Shown: piece by piece, positions 1 to 9,616 of the stretch
How the letters are laid out: the number at the start of each line of letters is the position of its first letter
How positions within the stretch are numbered: the stretch's first letter is position 1
NCBI GenBank assembly: GCA_934045905.1
Contig: OW203768.1
Coordinates: 24,085,060-24,149,059, forward strand
Direction: 5' to 3'
DNA length: 64,000 bases
Source: Leuctra nigra
Lineage: Eukaryota > Arthropoda > Insecta > Plecoptera > Leuctridae
Notes under the pieces: generated by a model
The model's input: the letters and a program-made list of their open reading frames with translations, nothing else
Database searches by the model: none
What the model was told of the DNA's origin: nothing
Translations under genes and position numbers: made by a program

Positions 1-149
1 GCAAATATTTGTGAAAAGTGGAGAAAACTTTGAAAAACATATCTTTTTCTAAAATCAAGTCTTGTGGTATAATTCAAATATATTTCGCGACTTGAAATAT
101 TAGAGAATTTTAAATCTTAGTGATTAGAAAGTGTGGCAGATCATAAAAA

Positions 150-265
150 TTTAAATTTTACCCGCCAGATAGCGCAATAGCGAGACCTTGATCAAGAATA
201 GGTGTGAAATTCAAATTTTACCCGCCAGATAGGACAATATCGAGACCTTGGTTAAGTAAAAACGC
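150..265. repeat. Two-copy direct repeat, about 58 bp unit
   Basis: Two adjacent near-identical units each contain the phrase TTTTACCCGCCAGATAG followed by a CAATA...CGAGACCTTG block. The units differ by a few substitutions. No coding signal is visible. This is a simple local duplication, possibly the edge of an unrecognised element. Confidence 0.7.
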
Positions 266-398
266 GCAATATTTCAATTCAATAATTATCTCATTGACAG
301 CTAGGTGGCAGACTAAGTCGAGCACTGCATTGCTGCAGTTACATAGGTCATTAAAATCTCATATGTATATACTCTCATTACGCGGTGATTCTCCCAAT

Positions 399-477
399 GC
401 TGTGATGGCTCAGGTGATAGCACGCTGACACAGTAAATCAGAGGCCCAGGTTCGATCCCAGCTACTGCTGCTTTTTT
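399..477 (+). other. tRNA-like sequence with Pol III terminator
   Basis: The stretch has an A-box-like segment (TGGCTCAGGTGA), a potential anticodon hairpin and a canonical B box GGTTCGATCCC at about 449-459. A run of six T at 472-477 would act as a polymerase III terminator. The acceptor and T stems pair poorly, so a functional tRNA is unlikely. A degenerate tRNA or the head of a tRNA-derived SINE fits better. Confidence 0.4.
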
Positions 478-545
478 ATAAGATAACCGTCACATGTGAC
501 AGCTGTCAAACAAGAGTATACGCGCGGGAAAATTTTTCAAACTAG

Positions 546-833
546 AACGTGGATTAATTTAAAAATTACGCCAAGCCCCGGTATGACATCATTCATATTG
601 AATAAGAAAATGGCCACTCAAAATGGCGGGGGTTGTTTAAAATAGGCGTACACTACAGCGTGAACCAATTTAAAAATTGCGCCAAGCCCCGGGTTTAAAA
701 TAGGCGTACACTATAGCGTGGAATAATTTAAAAATTGCGCCAAGCCCCGGGGTGACGTCATTCATTATCAAAAATCAAAATGGCGGCCGGAAATGGTGGG
801 GGTTGTTTAAAATAAGCGCCGGCTAGAGCGCGG
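546..833. repeat. Imperfect tandem repeat, about 115 bp unit
   Basis: Three units share AATTTAAAAATT(A/G)CGCCAAGCCCCGG. The first and third continue with TGACRTCATTCAT, a CAAAATGGC-rich stretch and GGTGGGGGTTGTTTAAAATA or a close variant. The middle unit is internally shortened. No ORF is present. The TGACGTCA-like and AAAATGGCGGC phrases recur in style, not as full copies, in the inverted-repeat element near 33-40 kb. Confidence 0.65.
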
Positions 834-914
834 GAAACGGAAACACGTTTAAAAATGCCGCCAAAACAAGATATGACGTCATAAAACTACGTCACACTCT
901 AGTGTGAGATTTTC

Positions 915-950
915 CACCGCCACCTCCACCTCCACCTCCACCTCCACCTG
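915..950. repeat. (CCACCT)n microsatellite
   Basis: A short hexanucleotide array of CCACCT units is visible by eye. The rest of 950-1640 is AT-rich sequence with small chance ORFs and nothing I can assign. Confidence 0.85.
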
Positions 951-1680
951 CACCCCTACCGGTCTTTTACCCCTACTAGCAGACTACATGACAGAGCGGC
1001 TCAAAGACCAATATTTTACTATTTATGTACGTTCCCAGTGACTCTGGAGTACAAACTGACACTGAACCAACCGCACTTCCATGTCCTACTGACTACAGAT
1101 ATGGATCAAAGTTAAAAATGTACCCATCATGTAAAGCAAAGAAGCGAAAAGCTAGTGTCGAATTACTGGAAAGAGCAAGAGAGGCAAGAAGGTTATAATA
1201 AAATACATCAAATTTAATCTACGTTTAACCCTTGTATTGGAAATATTTCATGTGTACAAAGATTTCGAATTTTAATTTCGCAGTATTCCTAAGATATTCA
1301 AGTAGCCTATGTACCTGCCTATTTATTTACTTATCAACAAGAATTAGTTACCTACATTTACGCATATGAAATCATGGACATTTGCTTATATTGGGATATA
1401 AGCTGCTATAGCTATTGGGTTATATTACTGCTTTAACAGCTGCACTGAATGCCTTCGAGGCCCAATATTCTATTTATTCAACCACTTCAGAAATATTAAA
1501 GATTTATCATAGTTACGGTAGTATGTTTCCATACGGTATGTTTCTCCAGATAATAAGGGGTAAAAAGGGTATAAGGTACCTACTTGTTGAAGTTTTAATC
1601 AAAATACCTACCAATGATAATCTAAAACAAGTGTTTGAAACAGATGCCCGCCAACGTTGCACATACCTACCACAAGTTTA

Positions 1681-2214
1681 CTGGTCAAAGATCGAATAGC
1701 TACGAGTGTGCCGGCAATTGAGACCAGACCGACAAGTTCACTGGTCAAAGATCAAGTAGCTACGAGTGTGCCGGCAATTGAGACCACACCGACAAGTTCA
1801 CTGGTCAAAGATCAAGTTGCTACGAGTGTGCCGGCAATTGAGACCACACCGACAAGTTCACTGGTCAAAGATCAAGTAGCTACGAGTGTGCCGGCAATTG
1901 AGACCAGACCGAAAAGTTTACTGGTCAAAGATCAAGTAGCTACGAGTGTGCCGGCAATTGAGACCAGACCGACAAGTTCACTGGTCAAAGATCAAGTGGC
2001 TACGAGTGTGCCGGCAATTGAGACCACACCGACAAGTTCACTGGTCAAAGATCAAGTAGCTACGAGTGTGCCGGCAATTGAGACCAGACCGAAAAGTTTA
2101 CTGGTCAAAGATCAAGTAGCTACGAGTGTGCCGGCAATTGAGACCAGACCGACAAGTTCACTGGTCAAAGATCAAGTGGCTACGAGTGTGCCGGCAACAA
2201 ATCAAATAAGGACA
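1681..2214 (+). repeat. 60-bp coding minisatellite, about 9 units
   Basis: Nine 60-bp units stay open in one frame and encode a 20-residue repeat beginning VKDQVATSVPAIET and ending (R/T)P(T/K)S(S/L)L. Units at 1861-2040 and 2041-2214 share the same order of variants, for example the GTGGC variant at about 1996 and 2176. This indicates a 180-bp higher-order duplication. The array is in the same frame as the downstream 33-bp repeat and Mutator transposase, separated by one TAA at 2278. It may therefore be the degenerated N-terminal part of that protein. Confidence 0.9.
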
Positions 2215-2281
2215 TCTTTGTTCGCTACTGATCAGAAAACCATGAGATTTCTGGATTCTGATCGGACAACGAAGAGTTAAT

Positions 2282-2576
2282 TTGCAGGCTCGACTCAGAG
2301 AGGCCCGAGTGTGCTTACAGGCTCGACTCAGCCAGCCCAGAGTGTGCTTACAGGTTCAACTCAGCCAGCACCGAGGATGTTTTCAGGCTCGACTCAGCGA
2401 GGCCCGAGTGTGCTTGCAGGCTCGACTCAGCCAGCCCAAAATGTGCTTACAGGTTCAACTCAGCCAGCACCGAGGATGTTTGCAGGATCGACTCAGCCAG
2501 CACAGAGTGTGCTTACAGGTTCAACTCAGCCACCATCGTGTGTGCTTGCAGGCTCGATTCAGCCAGTATCGAACCC
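2282..2576 (+). repeat. 33-bp coding minisatellite, about 9 units
   Basis: Units of 33 bp encode an 11-residue repeat of the form VLTGSTQPAQS, with alternates such as MFAGSTQPAPR. The array is fused in frame to the Mutator-type transposase that follows. Together with the 60-bp array just upstream, two unrelated minisatellites lie head to tail in one reading frame. The encoded Ser/Thr/Pro/Gln-rich stretch is probably unstructured. Confidence 0.9.
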
Positions 2577-3567
2577 TGTTACCGATGCAGTCCCGGAACA
2601 TGAACTTATCATCGAGACTGAGGGGACAGAACCTCCTATGTTTCAGATAACTGGTCGACGCTTAGTCGACATTCAATATATCTTTAACAGGTTTCAAGAT
2701 ATGAATGATCACTCTCCATTCACTAATTGTACTCTGTCTGATATGTCGATCATTGGCGAGGTTCGACGAGGATTGAGCTCCAGACTCAAGCTTCAGTGTC
2801 GGATGTGCAAAGTCATAAAGAATGTTGACTGCGACAATCCCGACCGCCAGGACATCGACATCAACACCGCGTCTGTGGCAGGAGCGATCGCTATTGGCAT
2901 AGGCCACTCGCAGCTGGAGGAGCTGACCGCTGCCATGGATGTGCCTGCCATGACTAACCGTACTTTCAATAAGTACCAGACGCGTGTGTCCGAAGCGTGG
3001 GAGTTGGCTGCCGCTGAGGACATGAAGGATGCTGCCGAAGAGGAGGCTGCTATAGCCAGGCAGATGGGGCACGTTGATTCTGCAGGACGTGCTCTTCTGA
3101 CTGTTGTTTGTGATGGAGCCTGGAGCAAACGCTCGTATCGCAAGAACTACAACGCACTCTCTGGTGTAGCGGCAATCGTGGGGTATTACACCAGGAAAGT
3201 TCTCTTCATGTCCGTGCGCAATAAGTACTGCGTAGTATGTAGTCGAGCGGAGAAAAACTCCACTGAGGCACCAGAGCACAAGTGCTACAAGAACTGGTCT
3301 GGCAGCTCAACCAGCATGGAGGCTAATATTCTTGTTGAAGGCTTCACTCGCAGTGAGGAAATGTACGGAGTCCGCTATGCCACGATGATCGCTGATGGTG
3401 ACAGCAGCGTTTACAAGAGGATATTGGAGGCGAGACCTTACACTGACTTGACTGTGGAGAAGGTGGAGTGTAGAAACCATCTTCTACGAAACTTCACAGA
3501 TAAGTTGAAGGCAGTAACACTAGACGGATCCCTCAAGAACTGCTTTTTGAGGAAAAAACTGGGAGAC
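2311..3567 (+). pseudogene. Mutator-like transposase, N-terminal half, split by a retroposon
   Basis: After the 11-residue repeats, the ORF continues with about 330 residues that look like the Mutator-like transposase domain found in many insect proteins. It contains a Cys-rich element (CRMCKV), an Asp in VVCDGAWSKRSY, a paired Cys block (CVVCSRAE) and a second Asp in IADGDSSVYKRI, followed by a His/Asn motif (CRNHLLRNF). The protein would cut and move its own element in the nucleus. The reading frame runs to 3567, where a 449-bp retroposon is inserted. The same frame resumes at 4029 after the target-site duplication. No clear start ATG is visible because an in-frame TAA at 2278 separates the upstream repeats. 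The family assignment is by eye; the Asp choices as catalytic residues are inference. Confidence 0.75.
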
Positions 3568-3568
3568 A

Positions 3569-4017
3569 GATAGATAGATTAGATTAATAGGGTTTAACGG
3601 CGCGTCAACGACGAGGTTATATTGCGCACATTAATTATTTTACTTTAAACTTTGTTGAAATAAGTGGAGGACATTGAGAGGGGGTTGACCTAACGGGCCC
3701 GATCCGGGGGAGTCCAGCACTGGTGGGCAGGCCAGGCAGGAATGGGGACGGATCGGGGGGTGTGAGGATTCGGGCCGGCGGAACCCGATTTCAGGGGGAT
3801 CACCATCTCGAGGGGGAAAGCCGGCCCGATTGGGACCGCAAATTCAAGGGAGGGCAAGGTTAGGCCAACCCTGGCTGCTCTTTGTCTGGACCTCACCACT
3901 GACCTGTCCGGCATGGGTAGCCCTTACACATGAGCATATGCTGGCCGGCGTAGCTGCAATGGATCGTTGGCCAACACAAACCCCACCACCGCGATAAGGT
4001 GGCAGCCGTCGGTGGGG
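3569..4017 (-). mobile_element. SINE-sized retroposon, copy 1 (449 bp)
   Basis: A GC-rich insertion flanked by a perfect 11-bp duplication ACTGGGAGACA (3558-3568 and 4018-4028). Read on the minus strand it begins CCCCACCGACGGCTGCCACC, carries a hairpin-forming GCCACC...GGTGG segment, and ends in a simple tail of AATCTA-type repeats. Four relatives occur at about 14.96, 39.04, 48.01 and 57.95 kb. It interrupts the Mutator-type transposase in frame. Variable-length duplications, a simple-repeat tail and a 5'-truncated relative point to target-primed reverse transcription, so the minus strand is taken as sense. Confidence 0.85.
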
Positions 4018-4028
4018 ACTGGGAGACA

Positions 4029-5524
4029 ATACCCTCAGGCTGAGGACAGCAGTGGATTCCGCTATGAAATACCAGAAAAAGAGGGATGACGTCACAATCC
4101 GTGAAAAGATCAAGGACCTACGTCATGACATTGCGAACTCCGTGTTCCATGTGTTTGGAGATCATGCAAAGTGTGCAGCATACTTCTGCAAAGGTCCCAA
4201 GGAGCAAGAGGTCAACCGAATCCCTGCCTTGCGAATGAGTGGTATTCTGGAGAGAATTCAGAAGGAGACTCGCAGGCTGATCGACAACGCTGAGAGCTTG
4301 ATCCAAGATGTTGACAGCAATGCAGCTGAGCACTTCAACTCCGATGTAGCGAAGACCGTTGGAGGAAAGCGTGTCAATTACAGCCTGAAGGGCGGATATT
4401 CTGTAAGGTGTACGGCGTCCGTGGTGGTGCACAACACACGGGCTCCAATGACACGCCTACACCAGATTATGTGTAACAGCAGTCCTGGACAGCATAGTGC
4501 AACATTGGAACTTCGGAGGAAGCGGAAGTTGTCAAACCAGAGGCTTCAAGGCAAAACCAAACAAAGACGTCGTGGTGAAAGTCTATCGAGGAGACCGTCA
4601 GTTGCTGACAAGGACTATGGTCCGAATGCTGAAAAGCCAGACATGCCAGAGGAACTCTTCATGGAGAGGTGCCAAGAGTTTCTTGATGGACTAAAGAGAA
4701 CCGAGGAAGAGAGACGGCAGCTAGAGCGAGAGACTGTAGAGCAGAGTCGAAGCGCCAATGGCCAATGGATGGAAGAGCGACGACGGCTCCTGACAGCATC
4801 TAACTTTGGTGGAATTTGCCACATGCGAACAACAACAGGTTGTGAATCGACTGTCAAAAGGATGTTGTGCCTCTCAGAGCTGCATACAGAGGCGATAGAT
4901 TGGGGAAAACATCACGAAGATGACGCTATTGCCAAGTTGACCAGCACTACAGGAGTTAATGTAGAGAAGTGTGGTTTGTTTGTGGATACCCGAATTCCCT
5001 TCTTGGGCGCTACTCCAGATGGGCTGATCGGCGAGGATGGTTTAGTCGAGGTGAAGTGTCCGTTTTCGGCTAAAAATATGACACCGGACGACGCCATTCT
5101 TGCCGGCAAGATTACCACATGGAAAGTGGACAAAAATACTAGAATTATCGGCGGACTGAAAATCAAACACAATCACTATTTCTAAGTACAAGGGCAACTT
5201 CATATCACGAACAGAACGTATTGTTTGTATGCTGTTTGGACGCCTCTTGGGCTTAAAGTTGAGGAAATCCTTCGAGATGACCACTTCTGGCAGACTGAAA
5301 TGGAGCCGCATCTCACAAAGTTATACCTGAACTGTATGCTTCCTGAGCTCGTGGATCCTCGGCAGAGGAGATCTTTGCCGATCAGGAATCCAAGCTACAT
5401 CCTTGAAGCTAGAAGGGATCAAGAGGCCAGGAAGCAGAAAAGACAAACCATGCTTTCGGACAAGCAAACTTTCGACGTTCATGAAGTGAGGAGAGTGGAG
5501 GAGGACAATGGGCAAGTACACTGA
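4029..5524 (+). pseudogene. Mutator-like transposase, C-terminal half with YqaJ nuclease domain
   Basis: This is the second half of the interrupted gene. After a linker rich in Arg and Lys it shows a YqaJ-type PD-(D/E)XK nuclease region: RRRLLTASNFGGICH, then WGKHHEDDAI, the core GATPDGLIG, and VEVKCPF with the catalytic Glu-x-Lys. The tail PLGLKVEEI...FW...LPELVDPR is typical of the Mutator-YqaJ fusion proteins of insects. An in-frame TAA at 5183-5185 breaks the ORF where family members usually carry a short polar residue; the frame then stays open to 5524. The copy is therefore dead twice over (insertion and nonsense). The YqaJ call rests on motif recognition. Confidence 0.75.
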
Positions 5525-6205
5525 CTCAGTAGGACAAAGAGTGAGGCACTGTAAACAGTTTGCTGTGTTTACTAGGGACCAAAGGTGTAGTCTTTCGGTT
5601 CCAAGCTGGGGCCCTATCAGTGGCGGCTCGTGACGTTTAAATCATGGAATGAGGGGGAGGGGGCACAGTTTGGGGGGGGGGCACAGTTTCACTTTATTTC
5701 GCTATATAAGTCACGGGGTTGTAATCGCCCAATTTTATGGGTTTGATTTGATGCAATTTGTGTACTGATATTAAGAAAAGCACATCAGTCACATTTCATA
5801 ACAACCTCTAAGATCAGTGTCTATCACTATTACTACGCACTTCACTACACTTGCTGTCAACTTACTAGTAAACTCAAGCTTATGTGAAAAAACATATTAA
5901 AATCACAGTTTACATCAAATAAGATTGATATTTCGGTCTTGAAGACATTCTGTGCGAACTGCGAAAAATACGAAATACGAATACGAACACGAACACAATA
6001 TTAATAAAAGTATAGCACAGGTCAGGTCAAATTAACAATATCTGAAAAAATAACAATTATATTAATTATTAATTAATTATTAATTAATTATTATATTAAT
6101 TATATTAATTATATTGCGTCTATTTTATTTGAATAATGAGGATGAAAATGTAGCCGTGCTGTGCCCCACGTGCCCTTACGGACCGGCCGCTGTGTTCTAT
6201 TCTAG
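5525..6205. other. No gene seen; simple sequence only
   Basis: Apart from G-rich runs near 5650-5690 and an AT palindrome-like block of TTAATTAATTA units at about 6058-6118, I see no coding, RNA or transposon signal. Confidence 0.6.
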
Positions 6206-6303
6206 AACTTTTTAATTCTAAATTCTGATGGAATTCGATTCATTGCCATACAGATTCAATATTCATGGAATCGAATTCCATCAGAATTTAGAATTTAAAA
6301 GTT
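6206..6303. repeat. Inverted repeat with about 36-bp arms
   Basis: The left arm (6206-6241) and right arm (6268-6303) are near-perfect reverse complements around ATTCTGATGGAATTCGATT, with a 26-bp loop. It would form a strong hairpin and may be a very small foldback element. Confidence 0.8.
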
Positions 6304-7285
6304 GAGAATTTAAAAGTTAGGTACAGAATAGGGCCCAGGTTAATAGCTTGTTACTAAGCAGGACTGGAGATCTATTGGCTATAGAGAACATCAAGCGACT
6401 GTTTGCATGTGTTGTCTAACTACTAAAACATAAAACTGAGATTGTATTAGCAGGACAAGTAGGGGAAACTGTGTTACATTTTGTGGAAAGAGCAAAGTGA
6501 GAGCTTTCTTATCCTACGAGAGTGCAAGACATTCCGTACGCATTGAGCCTCATGAGACTTTTCATCGCATTGTGTGGTCGACCTATTTGTCCTCGGAAAA
6601 AAATAGTATGAACAACTGTATTGTGTACATAACCAAGTAACAAATTTTTACCTACCAGAAAACGTTGTCTCATAAGTGAATAAACGACCTGGAAAGATTT
6701 AACATTTGATTCTGGTTCTACACAGTCGACTACTTGACTCCGTATAGATTACATTCCGAATGAAAGTTGATGACACATTCAGTAATTCTGTATAATTATT
6801 TGGGAAATACATCAGATCGATTATTGTTAATAATGCTAACAATTAGCTTATTATCCCACATGGGCTTTTGATTACTACATCCCTCATGGTTAGTAAAAGA
6901 TATTGTCCCAGAATGCTCGAGAACATTCAGTTTCGCAACCACTTGTCGTGTAATCCAAAAATAATATAACTGTTGCGACTTGGACATAACAGTACACTTT
7001 CTGTGAAGATAAGCCAGTTTGTCGCCAATCTACAGACACAAGGCATTGTATGGTGGGAGGGTGGAAGGTGGGAGGATCCATCTACATTCATTCACAGAAC
7101 AGGATCTGGATAAATAAAGATCGAAACAAATGGACCTTATGCTGCTATTATACATGAGTTATATCAATATATTTTGATGCCACATAAAAAGTGCTTAAAT
7201 GCTAATGGCATCTACTAACTCTAACAGTTGTACATAATGCTGAGGTAGGTAAGGCTACGAATACAAAAGGTATGTTCATGTGTTG
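6304..7285. other. No recognisable feature
   Basis: Low-complexity AT-rich sequence. The small ORFs here (about 60 codons) have no recognisable motif and look like chance. Confidence 0.5.
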
Positions 7286-7289
7286 ATTA

Positions 7290-7636
7290 CTAACTCGCAG
7301 TGTTGGGTAGCAAAGGAACTAGTTACTCTTTAGGAAAAGTTATTTTCTTTTGGAAAAGTTCCTTTTAGTAAGGAACTTGGAACTTGTATTAAATTATTTT
7401 TTAAGTTGCTTTTTAATAGACAAAGAACATCTTATGAATACGATTTGCACATAATGTATAATGCATAATGATTATTTTTTATTTTTTTCGGCTAACAAGA
7501 TGTCTGTAAGTACTAAGTATACTTATTAAATTAAGGAACTCAGTTCCTTACATGTAACTATCCAGTTCCTTTATTTAAAAGGAAATAGGAACTGGTACTA
7601 GTTTCTTTTTTTTAGAAACTTACCCAACATCGCAAC
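7290..7636. mobile_element. hAT-like MITE (about 345 bp)
   Basis: The ends are inverted repeats, CAGTGTTGGGTA on the left and TACCCAACATCG on the right (two mismatches). Both are flanked by AACTCG, consistent with a degenerate 8-bp target duplication. CAG-starting termini and 8-bp duplications are the hAT superfamily signature. The interior is dominated by AAGGAACT/AGTTCCTT motifs in both orientations and has no ORF, so it is non-autonomous. Confidence 0.65.
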
Positions 7637-9180
7637 TCGAAATTTCTTACGTTCATTTATAACGTTCAACTTATAAAAATAACTCACGGTTAAACAGTAA
7701 AACATTACAGGAAAAAGTACAAACTGCATTCAAAAACTTAAAAGGTGGTATTGAGTTTATTCAAAAAATTATTGGAGTCAAAGTGAACAATAAATTAAAC
7801 CACACAGGTACATTAACACCGATGAAGAACGAAAGTGAGGATGATAAAAGAGATATTTTCAGAATATAATTCCTTGACACAAACCGAACCAATTTCTGAG
7901 TCTTCGAAGTATTTCTGCATACTTAAAAGTTAAAAGTAATGTTAAAAGTAAAATGTTTCAAAAAAATCATTTTGGAGATATTAACTCAGCTATTAATTCA
8001 TAAACAATAACGACTTATTTTCAGAATTTCTAAGTAAACGGAACATTCTATTTTAAAAACGATCGGATCTTCAAACAGACCTCAACATATTACGTAGACC
8101 TCGTCAATTAAATCTCGATCCACCAGATGACCCATTGAAGACCATGTCCCTCGCAACATTGATCCATCGATAACAACAAATACACTAATGGTTTTCCTAT
8201 TCAGCCTCTTTAGCGTACAACACAACAATAACAGAAAAGCAGACCCTAAGTTCAATAGCATTCAAGACGCTCGTTGAGAATAAACTCGTTATAATTCAAG
8301 AAAGAGAATTCGCAAAGTAATGACATTGGAAGACAAGAATCAGATACACCCTGCTGAGTAAGTTTTTTCAGTGTTTTTCCCTCAGCTAAAAAGCAAATGC
8401 TTGGATGTTCTTCCAATATTACCACTGATATTGAAGCACAACTATAATGACTATTACTGAATAACTTAACAATAAGTATAGGTATAAACGGTTCAGAGGT
8501 GAGGTAGTCAAGAGATGAATGCATGGAAGATCAACGGCTCGATCGTTGAATACAGACCTATTGTTATTACTTGCAAGACTTCGTCATACTTTGTTCAACC
8601 AGATGAGACATCGTTGAAGATCATGTAGATACATATATCGTTGATCGTTGAAGATACATGTAACTGAAGTCTCACATACTTTCTCTAGGTGAGTTACCTA
8701 TATCATTCCGCTCTAGGGGATTTGCAAGACTGTCGTTGATGTCTGGTGACAAAGAACAGTTTTTCAATAGGTACCTACTATGCTGCAACCAGTAGATAAG
8801 TTATTCAAGAAGAGTAATTGGTTGTTGCCTAGTCCTAAACAACTTTTTTAAATTTAGCAAACTATTGACAAACTATTACTACTTTATATTACTATTAAGT
8901 AAATCATCATTTATGTACTACCTACCTACAAGCATAGCTTCTCTCTTTCACAGATTATTATACTACTTGAAGATTGTGCCGGTACGTCGTATCTATAATT
9001 AAAAATGGGGTGCTGCATTACTCTCAAATACTGACGTCTGATTAAAGCAGCAACGTGAGTGAAAATTCAGTGAAAAGAACTGTCATCGAACTTTACACAT
9101 CACTGAAGAAAGAAATTCGACACACACCTCTCTTACAAAATTCGTTTTGAAACCAAATAAATTGCTCTCTAACATATTAA
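7637..9180. other. No recognisable feature
   Basis: AT-rich sequence. A phrase ATCGTTGAAGATCATG and variants recurs near 8130 and 8600-8660, but I cannot define an element. No ORF with recognisable motifs. Confidence 0.45.
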
Positions 9181-9282
9181 TACAATGAATCATACCATCT
9201 TGAACCTAAATGTGCTGTTACTGTCATTGAAATATTTAATACTGAACATGAAGCACAGGCGCGTAGGAATTACTTTCATCAT

Positions 9283-9304
9283 GGGGGGGGGGGGGGGGGG
9301 GGGG
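9283..9304. repeat. Homopolymer run of 22 G
   Basis: An uninterrupted G run. It could form a G-quadruplex, or it may be partly an assembly or sequencing artefact. Confidence 0.9.
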
Positions 9305-9390
9305 ATTGCGACACTCGGAAGTGGGAACTGGGAGAGTCTCTGTTCAGCCCCGCAGGGCGTTTTTTGAATATATAAACAATTTCACTCTCA

Positions 9391-9532
9391 TGCTCAAAAG
9401 AAGTTGCGTCCCTAGATATTTGCGGATGTCAATCCTCAACACCACAAGACCGTGTGCTAATAATCTTATGGACGGAATCCAGTAGACTCTCGACACTTGC
9501 GTCGATAAATCCGGAAATTCTTTTGAGCTTAA
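9391..9532. mobile_element. Small TIR element, copy A
   Basis: The ends are inverted repeats (GCTCAAAAGAA and TTCTTTTGAGC) around an interior with TTGCGTC, ATATTTGCGGATG and AATCTTATGGACGGAATC. A reverse-oriented relative lies at 26147-26293 and a shortened one at 24061-24118. Related phrases also abut the Helitron at about 12975-13055. No coding capacity. Confidence 0.6.
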
Positions 9533-9616
9533 GGCTGTTTAAAAGTAATGCTGGGATGCTCAACTACTAGATTTTACAACAAAGAAACTCCTATTGTTGG
9601 CCCGCAGGACGTATTT

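Noticed and set aside
204..428. 74-codon ORF near the window start
   Set aside because: Overlaps a direct repeat and ends in the tRNA-like sequence; no motif.
9185..9367. ORF spanning the 22-G run
   Set aside because: Its glycine run is just the homopolymer; no conserved sequence on either side.
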